The position numbers and the translations under genes are program-made. Under the pieces are notes generated by a model that saw only the letters and a list, made by a program, of their open reading frames with translations, was not told where the DNA came from and searched no databases. Positions 45,802 through 55,014 of a stretch of DNA of 64,000 bases are shown here, piece by piece; position 1 is the stretch's first letter, and every line of letters starts with the position of its first letter. Source of the stretch: Cytobacillus stercorigallinarum (GTDB lineage Bacteria; Bacillota; Bacilli; Bacillales; Cytobacillaceae). The stretch spans positions 124,001 through 188,000 of the forward strand of contig NZ_JACSQT010000002.1 in NCBI RefSeq assembly GCF_014836495.1, read 5' to 3'.

Positions 45802-48103
45802 TTGTCTTGTCTTCCTTTCTATTTACACCTAATGTATTCATAAAATCTGTCTCTGTTAATGTAGATAACGAAGACTCACTTGTATGTGACTCTTCCATAA
45901 TTCTTCTAGCTTGATTTTGAATGGCCCCTTCAGCAAGATTCACAACTAATCGGCCATTCCCTTCTGTTACTGTTTTTGTAAAATACTCCAGTAGTAATTG
46001 TTCAGCAGTCTTCGTTAAACTCATTTCATATCTTGCTAAAAATGCTTTCATCATCTTCAGCATCTCTTCAGCAGTATAATCCGGAAAATGTAAAAACTTT
46101 TTAAAACGTGACCTGAGTCCAGGATTACTTACCAATAGCTTTTCCATCTCCTCAGGGTAACCTGCTAAAATCACAACCAAGTTTTCATTATGTTTAGTCA
46201 TTTCATCTACAAGCGTATCTATCACTTCTTTTCCATAATCAGCATTGATGTCTGATAACAGGGAATACGCTTCATCAATAAACAACACACCCCCTAATGC
46301 TTGGCGAATAAGTTTTCTTGTTTTTAATGCTGTCTGGCCAATATAACCAGCAACAAAGTCTGCTCTACTCGAAACGATCAAATGACCCCGTTTAAGCAAG
46401 CCGCATTCTTTTAATAATTGCGCGAAAATTTTCGCTATCGTCGTTTTTCCAGTACCTGGATTCCCTGTAAAAACTGAGTGTAGCTGTACAGGAATGGTCG
46501 GTAATCCTTGTTTCCCGCGCATATGCTGTACTTGTACAAATGACACTAAAGTTTTTACCTCTTCTTTAACATGTTCCAAGCCAATCATTTCATCCAGTTG
46601 CTTCTGCGGTTGATCAACGGACTCTTCCTCATCGATGGTAAAATCATCTTCATCTAAGATTGTTAGTTCTCTAATATCCGCTTCCTCACCCTTTATACCT
46701 TTAGAAAAGATCGCATCGAGAATGACATCATGTACAGCTCTTGCATTACCAAAAGTGTCATCAACACGCTCTCTTTCTATTCTCTTTAACAACGCCCTTT
46801 CTCCCGAACTAGTTAGCACATAATCATTATTTAAAGCGATTCGCTTACCGATCTCTAACAACTCATAGTCAGTGTAATCTTGAAGATGGAGATGATTGGC
46901 TTGCGGGAAACGACTGCGTAATCCTGGATTTACTTCAAGAAACTGTCGCATTTCATCAGGATAGCCTGCCAATATTACTGCCAATCGCCCACTATACTTT
47001 TCACTTGTCATTAACGAAACAAGGGTATCAATAGCGAGTTGTCCATAATCGTCCTTTGATTGAGCTGAGCGATTCAATGTATAAGCCTCATCGATAAATA
47101 ATACTCCACCCTGCGCTTTTTCGACTAATTGCGCAACATTCTCTTCCGTTTGCCCAACATATGCACCGACTAATTGTGAACGATTGGTTTCTATGACATT
47201 CTCCCTTGGTAAGACACCTAAATGATGGTATATACGGGCAAGTGTTCTCGCTAAAGTTGTTTTACCTGTCCCAGGATTCCCCGTAATCACCATATTCAAA
47301 CTAAGTTGATCTCGCTGGTTAAAACCTAAAGTACGACGTCTATTTTGATACTGTAAAAATTGATAATAAGCTTTAATTCTCTTTTTTACATTCATCATAC
47401 CTATCATTTCATCAAGTTCATTTAAAGGAGTCACATGTTGCTTTTTCTGTATTTCATAGTTTTCGATTTTTTGTTGCCACTTTTCTTTCACTTTCAAAAG
47501 TAGCTCAATTTTTCGCTTTACTTCATCATAATGTATTGCTGTATGAAATACGCCGGATATTGACTGCTCATATGCTTCTGCAACCTCAACTAATTGATTG
47601 CCAATGGAAAGTGCTTCTTCAAGGATAGCATATAAATCGTCTACAAAAGGACTCAGTTGATCATGCTGATAATGGCTTAGTTCCTCTTTTTGTCCTTTTA
47701 AATGTTCTTTTGCTTTAATCGTTTGTTGCATAAAACGGTTTGTGATGGCGATCATTTCTTCTGCAGCATATTTTTTTGTAGCTCGATTATCAGTTTCACG
47801 AATAATAGGATATTGAAGTTGATCCATGAATTCTTTGTTAATCATCCATTTTGTTTCTGCAAGCGCTTCTTTTGCTCTGAAATTCTGCGGTGATAATTCA
47901 ATCGCCTTTTGTAACCATGCAACTGGCAATTGAACATCTGTTTTTTCTCTTATAGCAGACAATTGCGATGCTTCTGTTAGCAACTTTGATAATTGTTCAG
48001 CATCAGACTTTTCATCTAAACGAGAAATTTGTTCAAATATATTTCTTTCTGTATGTACTTGCTGGGAACCATTTTTGTCAACATCTGTTTTCTTTTGTTT
48101 CAT
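45770..48103 (-). CDS. Twin AAA+ ATPase, SpoVK/CbbX type
   Basis: A protein of about 777 residues: a helical N-terminal third, then two CbbX/SpoVK-type AAA+ modules. Each has Walker A (TGNPGTGKTTLA at about 271, TGNPGTGKTTIA at about 542), Walker B (GGVLFIDEAYTL, GGVLFIDEAYSL) and an arginine-finger region (NPGLRSRF). Single-module SpoVK acts in sporulation and CbbX in Rubisco reactivation; EccA-like twins also exist, so a precise role is not assignable. ATG at 48103 is preferred to GTG at 48112. In B. subtilis the spore gene tlp occupies this position between yneN and yneP. Confidence 0.85.
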   Translation of the reverse strand: MKQKKTDVDKNGSQQVHTERNIFEQISRLDEKSDAEQLSKLLTEASQLSAIREKTDVQLPVAWLQKAIELSPQNFRAKEALAETKWMINKEFMDQLQYPIIRETDNRATKKYAAEEMIAITNRFMQQTIKAKEHLKGQKEELSHYQHDQLSPFVDDLYAILEEALSIGNQLVEVAEAYEQSISGVFHTAIHYDEVKRKIELLLKVKEKWQQKIENYEIQKKQHVTPLNELDEMIGMMNVKKRIKAYYQFLQYQNRRRTLGFNQRDQLSLNMVITGNPGTGKTTLARTLARIYHHLGVLPRENVIETNRSQLVGAYVGQTEENVAQLVEKAQGGVLFIDEAYTLNRSAQSKDDYGQLAIDTLVSLMTSEKYSGRLAVILAGYPDEMRQFLEVNPGLRSRFPQANHLHLQDYTDYELLEIGKRIALNNDYVLTSSGERALLKRIERERVDDTFGNARAVHDVILDAIFSKGIKGEEADIRELTILDEDDFTIDEEESVDQPQKQLDEMIGLEHVKEEVKTLVSFVQVQHMRGKQGLPTIPVQLHSVFTGNPGTGKTTIAKIFAQLLKECGLLKRGHLIVSSRADFVAGYIGQTALKTRKLIRQALGGVLFIDEAYSLLSDINADYGKEVIDTLVDEMTKHNENLVVILAGYPEEMEKLLVSNPGLRSRFKKFLHFPDYTAEEMLKMMKAFLARYEMSLTKTAEQLLLEYFTKTVTEGNGRLVVNLAEGAIQNQARRIMEESHTSESSLSTLTETDFMNTLGVNRKEDKTSASFNERDRS

Positions 48104-48186
48104 TCTATTCACATCACTTTATTCAATGGTTTAAACTAACTATACCATATTTTTTTCTTCACATTGAAGTAAAGCCGCTTACAGAC

Positions 48187-48225
48187 AAAAGGATGCTTAG
48201 GTACGGTTTACCTAAGCATCCTTTT
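48187..48225. terminator. Terminator after sspO
   Basis: AAAAGGATGCTTAGGTA (48187-48203) and TACCTAAGCATCCTTTT (48209-48225) form a 17-bp stem with a 5-base loop, just downstream of the sspO stop on the minus strand. Confidence 0.9.
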
Positions 48226-48230
48226 ATCAT

Positions 48231-48374
48231 TTATTCACCTTTTGTTTGAATCACATCTGGTTGCTTGCCTGATTTATCCTGCATTTGTTTTCCTTTATTG
48301 CCACCAAACCCCCTTGATTGGGTACCAAGGTGATTGGGTACAAAATTTTTACTATTTCTTTTTGGATTACCCAT
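48231..48374 (-). CDS. sspO: Small acid-soluble spore protein O
   Basis: A 47-residue minor [23 protein letters not shown], then [20 protein letters not shown] and a C terminus VIQTKGE. It matches SspO as known from B. subtilis, where it lies beside citB and sspP. It is made in the forespore and packed in the spore core. ATG at 48374 follows GAAGGAGGG, and a sigma-G-like promoter lies just upstream. Confidence 0.93.
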   Translation of the reverse strand: MGNPKRNSKNFVPNHLGTQSRGFGGNKGKQMQDKSGKQPDVIQTKGE

Positions 48375-48397
48375 CACTTATCCCTCCTTCATTTTTT

Positions 48398-48428
48398 TAT
48401 TATGTTCGGAAGTTAAGTGAACTAATCA
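48398..48428 (-). promoter_or_regulatory. Sigma-G-type promoter of sspO
   Basis: On the minus strand TGATTA (48423-48428; consensus TGAATA) and CATAATA (48398-48404; matches CATAMTA) are 18 bases apart, with the ATG about 24 bases downstream of the -10 box. Confidence 0.6.
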
Positions 48429-48437
48429 GGTAAAAAT

Positions 48438-48575
48438 CTACTCTGCCTTCAAGTGACTAGCATGTTTTTCTTCTAATCGCATCTCTATTTTATCCATTGC
48501 AGACTGATCTTTCATTAATTGCAGCTTATTCTCCAATACTAAATCAGCAAATGTTCTTCTTTTTGGTTTTCTCAT
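48438..48575 (-). CDS. FbpB-family small basic protein
   Basis: A 45-residue highly charged protein: MRKPKRRTFADLVLENKLQL, then KDQSAMDKIEMRLEEKH. This is the layout of the Fur-regulated basic protein FbpB family (R-rich start, LxxENK, KIExRxEEKH), which works with the FsrA small RNA in iron sparing in B. subtilis. GGTGGG precedes the ATG. I see no clear Fur box upstream, so iron control is not shown here. Confidence 0.75.
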   Translation of the reverse strand: MRKPKRRTFADLVLENKLQLMKDQSAMDKIEMRLEEKHASHLKAE

Positions 48576-48705
48576 AAAATTCTTCACCCACCATTTCTTT
48601 CTATTTACAAACAGTATGCCCTATTCAATAGAAAGTTATTACAAATTTTAGAAAATTTAATAATGGGTTTCTCTATTGGAAAAATGTAAAAATAAAAGAG
48701 TTAAA

Positions 48706-49197
48706 TTAAAACTGTTTTAACTTTTCTTCAATTAATGATAAAGGCATAGCACTATAGTACTTATCTCTTATGACACCCTCTTCATCAATGAAATAAGTTG
48801 TTGGTATTACGAGCACTTGATAAATCTCATTTATATGATCATTCTCGTCTAATAAAACCGGAAAAGTAATACCTAAGCGTTCAATATATTTGCCTACATT
48901 ACTTTTTGTATCAATGTTTACCGCAATGATTTCTATATTAGCATCCTTTTTATTTTGATAAAATAATTGGAAATCACGCATTTCTTGTTTGCATGGTGCA
49001 CACCAAGTAGCCCAGAAATTGAGCATCACTTTTTTTCCACGGAAATCCGTTAAACTGATATTTTCACCTTCAATAGTCTGGAGCATAAATTCGGGTGCTT
49101 TTGTGCCGATCTTCAAGCCTGGTAATTGATCTTCTGCTGCAGTTTTTAAAGGGATGAATAGCCAAAAGCAACAAAGGAATAATACGATTTTTTTCAA
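48706..49197 (-). CDS. Membrane-anchored/secreted thioredoxin-like protein (YneN-like)
   Basis: A protein of about 163 residues with an N-terminal signal/anchor helix (KKIVLFLCCFWLFIPL) and a TlpA/ResA-type redoxin domain: FMLQTIEGENISLTDFRGKK, active site NFWATWCAPCKQEM, and the cis-Pro loop VIPTTYFIDEEG. It reduces disulfides outside the membrane, as ResA and StoA do. TTG at 49197 is preferred, with GGAG eight bases upstream; GTG at 49206 would overlap that site. It is co-transcribed with the membrane protein upstream, a possible electron donor. Confidence 0.88.
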   Translation of the reverse strand: MKKIVLFLCCFWLFIPLKTAAEDQLPGLKIGTKAPEFMLQTIEGENISLTDFRGKKVMLNFWATWCAPCKQEMRDFQLFYQNKKDANIEIIAVNIDTKSNVGKYIERLGITFPVLLDENDHINEIYQVLVIPTTYFIDEEGVIRDKYYSAMPLSLIEEKLKQF

Positions 49198-49227
49198 CTT
49201 GAACACTCCTTCCTCTCATTATTGTTC

Positions 49228-49644
49228 CTAATAGGAAAGAAAATATAGTGTTCTCATCATCCAAAATGAAAGGAAATAAGTAAGTAAATAAACGAAAGCG
49301 ATACGCATCCAAGGAATCATTGGGAATTGCGAGCGATAGGCTTTAATAAATAAATATATAAACATGATAATCAAAGCAAAATATAGACCTTTCAGTCCAC
49401 TACTTAAATAAACAATTATGAAAGGATTTTTTATTACATCTGCAAACTTCGTTATTAGAGGCAACCCTTTATAACTTAGGAGAAAAATGATAAGACCAGT
49501 CATCAGACTAGAAGTAACTTCATCTTTTATTTCCTCCTCCACCTTAAAGAAAGTTTTTAAAAGAAAATATGTGATTACAAACGCGATCGCAAGACTTAAC
49601 TGATTCACAGTGATTAAAAACGGACCAATCATCCACGCTTTCAT
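49228..49644 (-). CDS. Hypothetical integral membrane protein
   Basis: A 138-residue protein with four to five membrane helices (IGPFLITVNQLSLAIAFVITYFLL; MTGLIIFLLSYKGL; GLYFALIIMFIYLFI; MRIAFVYLLTYFLSFW). I do not recognise the family. It lacks conserved cysteines, so it is not a CcdA-type electron carrier. ATG follows GGAGATAAC. The 31-base gap to the thioredoxin-like gene suggests a shared transcript and perhaps a shared role at the membrane. Confidence 0.65.
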   Translation of the reverse strand: MKAWMIGPFLITVNQLSLAIAFVITYFLLKTFFKVEEEIKDEVTSSLMTGLIIFLLSYKGLPLITKFADVIKNPFIIVYLSSGLKGLYFALIIMFIYLFIKAYRSQFPMIPWMRIAFVYLLTYFLSFWMMRTLYFLSY

Positions 49645-49720
49645 TTGTTATCTCCTTTTATTTCAATATGCTCAAAAAACTTTCACATCGTGATTTATGA
49701 GTATTGAATATAGACAAATT

Positions 49721-49753
49721 AAAAAAACCTCTACACATCTAGATGTGTAGAGG
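49721..49753 (-). terminator. citB terminator
   Basis: A perfect 26-base palindrome, CCTCTACACATCT (49728-49740) with AGATGTGTAGAGG (49741-49753), followed on the minus strand by TTTTTTT. Confidence 0.92.
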
Positions 49754-49768
49754 GTAGGAAATCTACAA

Positions 49769-52477
49769 TTATTTCTTCAATCGATTTCGAAGAACCATTT
49801 GCAAGATACCACCATGACGATAGTAATCAATTTCCACTTCAGAGTCGAATCGAACAAGTGCTTCAAAAGTAGTTACAGTGCCATCTTCTGCAACAGCAGT
49901 CACTTTTACAAAGTCGCGAGGTCTTACGCCTTCTCCGATTTCAACACTAATTGTTTCCTTACCAGTTAATCCTAGTGTATCAGCACTTTCACCAGCTTTA
50001 AATTGAAGTGGTAGAACGCCCATTAACACAAGGTTAGAACGGTGAATACGCTCATAACTTTCGGCAATAACTGTTTTAATACCTAGTAAGTTTGTTCCTT
50101 TTGCTGCCCAGTCACGAGATGATCCCATTCCGTAATCCTTACCAGCAAGTACAACTAATCCAGTTCCATCTTCTTTATATTGCATACATGCATCATAAAT
50201 GGAAGTTACTTCACCAGTTGGCCAGTAAGTTGTGAATCCACCTTCAGTACCCGGTGCGATTTGGTTACGGATACGGATATTAGCAAATGTACCACGCATC
50301 ATGACTTCATGGTTACCACGACGAGAACCATAAGAGTTGAAGTCACGAACTTCTACGCCATTTTCGCGAAGATATTTACCAGCTGGTGTATCTTTTCCGA
50401 TTGCACCTGCAGGAGAGATATGGTCAGTTGTAACTGAATCACCAAATTTACCAACCACACGTAAACCATTTAATGGTTTTACTTCTTCTGGATCTGGTTT
50501 TAAACCTTCAAAGAATGGTGGGTTTTGGATATAAGTAGATGATTCATCAAAAGTATATAATGGCTCATTACTTGTTTTAATTTCATTCCAACGCTCATTA
50601 TCATCGAAAACACGCTCATATTCATCACGGAATAAATCTGGTGTTACCGTTTGTTTAACGACTTCATTGATTTCCTCTGTTGTTGGCCAGATGTCTTTAA
50701 AGAATATATCGTTACCATCTTTGTCTTGACCAAGAACATCATGTTGAAGATCAACATCAACTGTTCCAGCTAGAGCGTATGCAACTACTAATGGTGGTGA
50801 AGCAAGGTAGTTACCTTTCACTAATGGATGAATACGACCTTCAAAGTTACGGTTACCAGAAAGAACAGACGTAACAAGTAAATCGCTATCAGCAATCGCT
50901 TCTTCAATTTCTTCTTTTAATGGACCGGAGTTACCGATACATGTTGTACATCCATAACCTACTAGGTTAAATCCTAATTGCTCTAAATAAGGAAGTAAAC
51001 CAGAGTTATTTAAGTATCCAGTAACAACTTTTGAACCTGGTGCTAAAGATGTTTTTACGTATTTAGGAACTTCCAAACCAAGTTCTACTGCTTTTTTCGC
51101 CACAAGACCTGCACCAACTAATACATAAGGATTAGATGTGTTTGTACAGCTAGTGATCGCAGCAATTGCAACTGCACCCGTTTTCATTGTCGTAGAATCG
51201 CCATTTTTGAAGTTAACTGTCGCTGTTTTATCAAACTCTTTCTCATCATAACCAAAACCTTGGTTCCCTTGAGGAGCCGTAACAGCCTTATTAAATTCTT
51301 TTTTCATAGCAGAAAGCGGAATTAAATCTTGCGGACGTTTTGGACCTGAAAGGTTCGGTTCAATGTCAGCTAAGTTAATTTCTACTACATCTGTGTAAAC
51401 AGGTTCTAATGAAGGATCAAAGAATAAGCCGTTTGCTTTAGAATAAGCTTCAACAACTTTGATTTGTTCTTCTTTACGTCCAGTTAAACGCATGTATTCT
51501 AAAGATTCACCATCGACAGGGAAGAATCCGCATGTTGCACCATATTCAGGTGCCATGTTCGCGATTGTTGCACGGTCAGCTAGTGGAAGTGCAGGAACAC
51601 CTGGTCCGAAGAATTCCACAAATTTACCTACAACGCCGTGTGTACGTAAAACTTGTGTTACTTTTAAGGCAAGGTCAGTAGCTGTTGCTCCATTAGGTAG
51701 CTCACCAACAAGTTTCACCCCAACAACTTCAGGAACTGGGAAATATGAAGGCTGTCCAAGCATACCAGCTTCCGCCTCAATACCACCAACGCCCCAACCG
51801 AGTACACCGATACCATTAATCATCGTTGTATGAGAGTCAGTACCAACAAGTGTATCTGGGAATGCTTCAAAATCTCCTTCTGTTGTTTCATTTGCAATGA
51901 CAACATCAGCAAGATATTCTAAGTTTACTTGGTGAACAATACCTGTTGCAGGTGGAACCGCACGATAGTTATCAAATGCTTTTTGTGCCCAACTTAAGAA
52001 TTGGTAGCGTTCTGCGTTTCTTTCAAATTCTAAAACCATGTTTGCGTCTAGTGCATCTGGTGTGCCATATTTATCAACTTGTACAGAGTGGTCAATAACA
52101 AGATCAACTGGTTTTTCAGGGTTGATCATATCCGGATCTCCACCCATATCAGCCATAGCTTTTCTTAAAGAAGCTAAGTCTACAACTGCTGGTACACCTG
52201 TAAAGTCTTGAAGGATAACACGTGAAGGTTTAAATGGTACATCCACTTCCTTCACATCTGCTGTTCCCCATTTTGCCAAGTTTTCAACATGTTCTTTTGT
52301 AATTACACGACCGTCATATTGACGTAGTACAGATTCAAGTAGGACTTTAATTGAATATGGTAATTTAGATACCTGTCCAATACCTGCATTTTCAAGTGCT
52401 GCTAAGTCATAGTAATGATAGCGTTTCCCTTCTACTTCAAATGATTTACGGGAATTAAACACATCATTTTTCGCCAT
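49769..52477 (-). CDS. citB: Aconitate hydratase (aconitase A / IRP1 type)
   Basis: A 902-residue aconitase of the AcnA/IRP1 type. Iron-sulfur ligands are visible in [14 protein letters not shown] and [13 protein letters not shown]; the substrate-binding segments SDSHTTMI (as [18 protein letters not shown]) and [10 protein letters not shown] are present. It isomerises citrate to isocitrate in the TCA cycle, and in Bacillus the apo-protein also binds RNA. Single-gene unit; a dyad upstream at 52601-52649 fits control by a LysR-type regulator such as CcpC. Confidence 0.97.
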   Translation of the reverse strand: MAKNDVFNSRKSFEVEGKRYHYYDLAALENAGIGQVSKLPYSIKVLLESVLRQYDGRVITKEHVENLAKWGTADVKEVDVPFKPSRVILQDFTGVPAVVDLASLRKAMADMGGDPDMINPEKPVDLVIDHSVQVDKYGTPDALDANMVLEFERNAERYQFLSWAQKAFDNYRAVPPATGIVHQVNLEYLADVVIANETTEGDFEAFPDTLVGTDSHTTMINGIGVLGWGVGGIEAEAGMLGQPSYFPVPEVVGVKLVGELPNGATATDLALKVTQVLRTHGVVGKFVEFFGPGVPALPLADRATIANMAPEYGATCGFFPVDGESLEYMRLTGRKEEQIKVVEAYSKANGLFFDPSLEPVYTDVVEINLADIEPNLSGPKRPQDLIPLSAMKKEFNKAVTAPQGNQGFGYDEKEFDKTATVNFKNGDSTTMKTGAVAIAAITSCTNTSNPYVLVGAGLVAKKAVELGLEVPKYVKTSLAPGSKVVTGYLNNSGLLPYLEQLGFNLVGYGCTTCIGNSGPLKEEIEEAIADSDLLVTSVLSGNRNFEGRIHPLVKGNYLASPPLVVAYALAGTVDVDLQHDVLGQDKDGNDIFFKDIWPTTEEINEVVKQTVTPDLFRDEYERVFDDNERWNEIKTSNEPLYTFDESSTYIQNPPFFEGLKPDPEEVKPLNGLRVVGKFGDSVTTDHISPAGAIGKDTPAGKYLRENGVEVRDFNSYGSRRGNHEVMMRGTFANIRIRNQIAPGTEGGFTTYWPTGEVTSIYDACMQYKEDGTGLVVLAGKDYGMGSSRDWAAKGTNLLGIKTVIAESYERIHRSNLVLMGVLPLQFKAGESADTLGLTGKETISVEIGEGVRPRDFVKVTAVAEDGTVTTFEALVRFDSEVEIDYYRHGGILQMVLRNRLKK

Positions 52478-52600
52478 AGTATTACCCCCTAATTCGAACT
52501 ACAAAGTACTATAATACCACTTAATGGTAATCAATCGAAAAGTTTGAATTTTTACCCATCCTCACTTTTCTCACAATTTCTATAATAATACAACATTCAA

Positions 52601-52649
52601 CATAAGTAAATAACAAGAAAGTTATTGTTATTGATAAGTTTTACTTATG
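52601..52649 (-). promoter_or_regulatory. Nested dyad upstream of citB, candidate CcpC site
   Basis: CATAAGTAAA (52601-52610) and TTTACTTATG (52640-52649) form a 10-bp inverted repeat, enclosing ATAAC-N6-GTTAT (52610-52625). CcpC, the LysR-type repressor of Bacillus citB, binds ATAA-N7-TTAT-like dyads upstream of the gene. The match is by pattern only. Confidence 0.45.
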
Positions 52650-52795
52650 GTATTTCTAACAAATGATATGATAAACATAAAAACACCATAATTGAGAGAG
52701 GTTATCAATTACGGTGTGAAATAGACTTCATTTAATTATTATATTAAGAAAATAAACCATTCGTGTTTAATTGACTTTATTCGACTTTCTTAGCT

Positions 52796-53062
52796 CTATT
52801 TTTTATTTTCCGATTGTACTTGGTGTGTGATGGCATCCAAATCAGTTTGAAATTTAAGCAATTGCTCTTTTTGATGCTCAGATGCCACTTCTAGGGCATT
52901 CTGAATTTGTTCATAAGTTTCTGCTATTTCTTGAGATAGATGGTTGAGTTGTTGGCCATACGTACTCGCGTGTTTATCTATTACATCATACTGTTCTTCT
53001 ACATCTTCCATACTTTGTTGTGCTGCTTGAAATGCTTGCTGTTTATTTTTATGATAAGGCAT
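52796..53062 (-). CDS. Hypothetical coiled-coil protein, 88 residues
   Basis: A small hydrophilic protein, Gln/Glu-rich and almost entirely predicted alpha-helical (KQQAFQAAQQSMEDVEEQYD, LNHLSQEIAETYEQIQNAL). ATG follows AAAGAGGTG. It has no signal or membrane segment. It lies divergent to sspP, among spore genes, so a sporulation role is possible but not shown. Confidence 0.6.
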   Translation of the reverse strand: MPYHKNKQQAFQAAQQSMEDVEEQYDVIDKHASTYGQQLNHLSQEIAETYEQIQNALEVASEHQKEQLLKFQTDLDAITHQVQSENKK

Positions 53063-53127
53063 AACTTGTTTTCACCTCTTTTACTATTCTTACAATTAAA
53101 TTGTTCAGAGTGATGATGAAATATACC

Positions 53128-53156
53128 GTATAAAAAATGGGGATTCTTTCATCCTA
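53128..53156 (+). promoter_or_regulatory. Sigma-G-type promoter of sspP
   Basis: GTATA (53128-53132) and CATCCTA (53150-53156) are 17 bases apart, matching the sigma-G pattern GNATR-N17/18-CANNNTA, with the sspP ATG 20 bases downstream. Confidence 0.55.
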
Positions 53157-53176
53157 TAAACAAAGGAGGGAAAAAA

Positions 53177-53320
53177 ATGAATAAAAATGATGGTAAAGAT
53201 ATGAGAAAAAACGCTCCAAAAGGGGATAATCCAGGACAACCTGAGCCTTTAAGTGGATCTAAGAAAGTAAAGAATAGAAATCATTCGAGACAAAAGAATC
53301 ACGCTCATCATGATATGTAG
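53177..53320 (+). CDS. sspP: Small acid-soluble spore protein P
   Basis: A 47-residue minor [24 protein letters not shown], then [17 protein letters not shown], the typical SspP C terminus. ATG follows AAAGGAGGG. The neighbourhood of citB, sspO and a cotM-like gene matches B. subtilis. Expressed in the forespore. Confidence 0.93.
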   Translation: MNKNDGKDMRKNAPKGDNPGQPEPLSGSKKVKNRNHSRQKNHAHHDM

Positions 53321-53362
53321 AAGTTTATTGGATGAAATGGAATAAGTGGTAAAAATCTGCTT

Positions 53363-53393
53363 AAATGAGTTCGGTATTGTATCGAACTCATTT
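53363..53393 (+). terminator. sspP terminator
   Basis: AAATGAGTTCG (53363-53373) and CGAACTCATTT (53383-53393), a perfect 11-bp stem with a 9-base loop. Confidence 0.75.
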
Positions 53394-53526
53394 CTCCTTA
53401 TTTTAGCAACTCTCCGTATAAATTCATGATTGTTCTACTTAAACTTTTCTAAACTATTGTTCTGGGGCAGTTATCATAAATTCTTCCTTCAAAAACAATT
53501 AATTCATTAATAATCGATTGGCCATT

Positions 53527-53554
53527 CACATTACTTATGTATACGCATACATTA
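53527..53554 (+). promoter_or_regulatory. Sigma-K-type promoter of the cotM-like gene
   Basis: CATACATTA (53546-53554) fits the sigma-K -10 pattern CATANNNTA, with CACA (53527-53530) upstream as a -35 element, spacing one to two bases shorter than usual. It lies about 20 bases before the start codon. Confidence 0.5.
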
Positions 53555-53573
53555 TCATACTGGGGTGATATGT

Positions 53574-53879
53574 ATGAATATGGAGTGGCAAAGTTGGTTA
53601 GAGAGCATGTTTCTCGATCCTTTAACCTCTTTTTTAGACGAGTCTATCTTTCGTATCGATGTGTTTGATACAGAATCAGCTTATATTATTGAAGCCTTAA
53701 TTGAAGAAGATCGTTATCATCATGTGAAAGTCATACCAACAGGAGATCAACTTATAATTAGTGCTGTTGCAAAAAGTGATGGCGCAACCTATAGCAGAAA
53801 ACTTACACTTCCTCATATTACAACTCCACTACGAATCGTTCACCAACATTCTATTTTGGAAATTTTCATAGACAAATAA
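53574..53879 (+). CDS. Hsp20-like spore coat protein (CotM-like)
   Basis: A protein of about 101 residues with a degenerate alpha-crystallin fold: IFRIDVFDTESAYIIEALIEE, then VKVIPTGDQLIISA and KLTLPHITTPLRIVHQHSILEIFI, ending without the usual IxI tail. B. subtilis cotM, an Hsp20-like coat protein, lies next to sspP, and the sigma-K-like promoter supports mother-cell expression. Assignment rests on fold and position. ATG at 53574 is used; GTG at 53565 is inside the GGGGTGAT site. Confidence 0.7.
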   Translation: MNMEWQSWLESMFLDPLTSFLDESIFRIDVFDTESAYIIEALIEEDRYHHVKVIPTGDQLIISAVAKSDGATYSRKLTLPHITTPLRIVHQHSILEIFIDK

Positions 53880-53892
53880 CTAGTAGATATTA

Positions 53893-53917
53893 GTTTACAT
53901 AATAAATTTATGTAAAC
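53893..53917 (+). terminator. Stem-loop after the cotM-like gene
   Basis: GTTTACATA (53893-53901) and TATGTAAAC (53909-53917), a 9-bp stem with a 7-base loop and weak T tract. Confidence 0.55.
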
Positions 53918-53988
53918 CTCTTTATGGTTACAGTTTGCGATTTAAAATGAACAAATTTACCTTTTAGTATGGATAAACTAACTCAATG

Positions 53989-54020
53989 AAAAACGCCCGC
54001 TTAACAAAAGGGGCGTTTTT
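53989..54020. terminator. Terminator of the threonine catabolic operon
   Basis: AAAAACGCCC (53989-53998) and GGGCGTTTTT (54011-54020), symmetric with A and T flanks, 13 bases beyond the dehydrogenase stop on the minus strand. Confidence 0.88.
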
Positions 54021-54032
54021 CTTATCTTTATT

Positions 54033-54971
54033 TTATTTTTTTAGTTTATTTAACATATCCTCAGTCATTTTCGCGAGATCATACTCTGCTTTAAATCCCC
54101 ATTCTTCTTTTGCAGCTGAAGCGTCAATGGCATTTGGCCAACTGTCAGCAATCGATTGGCGAACTGGATCAACATCATACGTTAAGGTGAATTCTGGTAT
54201 ATGTTTACGAATTTCAGCAGCGATTTGCTCCGGTTCAAAACTCATTGCTGTCACATTAAATGAATTACGATGTAATAATTTCGTAGGATCTGCCTCCATA
54301 AGGTTGACTATCGCATTTAATGCATCAGGCATATACATCATATCCATATATGTGCCTGGTGCAATATAAGATGTATACGCTTTGTTTTTCATTGCTTCGT
54401 AATAAATCTCCACAGCATAATCGGTCGTTCCCCCACCTGGTGGTGTTACGTAAGAAATTAATCCGGGAAAACGTAAACCACGCGTATCGACACCAAATTT
54501 ATGGTAGTAATAATCAGAAAGTAGCTCTCCAGAAACTTTATTAACACCGTACATTGTAGTTGGTCGGCAGATGGTATCTTGTGGTGTATGATCTTTTGGT
54601 GTAGAAGGTCCAAAAGCGCCAATGGAACTTGGCGTAAAGAATTGCGCACCCGTTTCCCTTGCTGCTTCAAGTGCGTTCATCAATCCACCCATATTTAAAT
54701 TCCAAGCAAACACTGGATTTGCTTCAGCTGTTGCTGATAATAAAGCAGCCATATGAATAATGGAATCAACTTGATGCTTCTTCGCCACTTCTAACATCGT
54801 TTTGCCATCTGTAACGTCTACCATTTCAAAAGGACCTGATGTAGCTGCCTCTGAGTCATTGCTTCTAATATCAGTTGCAATGACATGGTCTGTTCCATAG
54901 ATTTCTCTCAATTTAAGTGTTAACTCTGAGCCAATCTGACCAAGTGCGCCAGTAATCATTATTTTTTTCAT
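54033..54971 (-). CDS. L-threonine 3-dehydrogenase, SDR (epimerase-like) type
   Basis: A 312-residue extended SDR: NAD-binding [13 protein letters not shown], active-site [10 protein letters not shown] (Tyr-x-x-x-Lys), and [12 protein letters not shown]. It resembles UDP-galactose epimerase-like threonine dehydrogenases, which oxidise threonine to 2-amino-3-ketobutyrate. The gene upstream, kbl, encodes the enzyme that uses this product, 43 bases away on the same strand, which strongly supports the call. ATG follows GGAG. Confidence 0.9.
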   Translation of the reverse strand: MKKIMITGALGQIGSELTLKLREIYGTDHVIATDIRSNDSEAATSGPFEMVDVTDGKTMLEVAKKHQVDSIIHMAALLSATAEANPVFAWNLNMGGLMNALEAARETGAQFFTPSSIGAFGPSTPKDHTPQDTICRPTTMYGVNKVSGELLSDYYYHKFGVDTRGLRFPGLISYVTPPGGGTTDYAVEIYYEAMKNKAYTSYIAPGTYMDMMYMPDALNAIVNLMEADPTKLLHRNSFNVTAMSFEPEQIAAEIRKHIPEFTLTYDVDPVRQSIADSWPNAIDASAAKEEWGFKAEYDLAKMTEDMLNKLKK

Positions 54972-55014
54972 TTTTTCTCCTACCCTTTTCTAAACTCTTC
55001 CTAAAGGAGTGATT

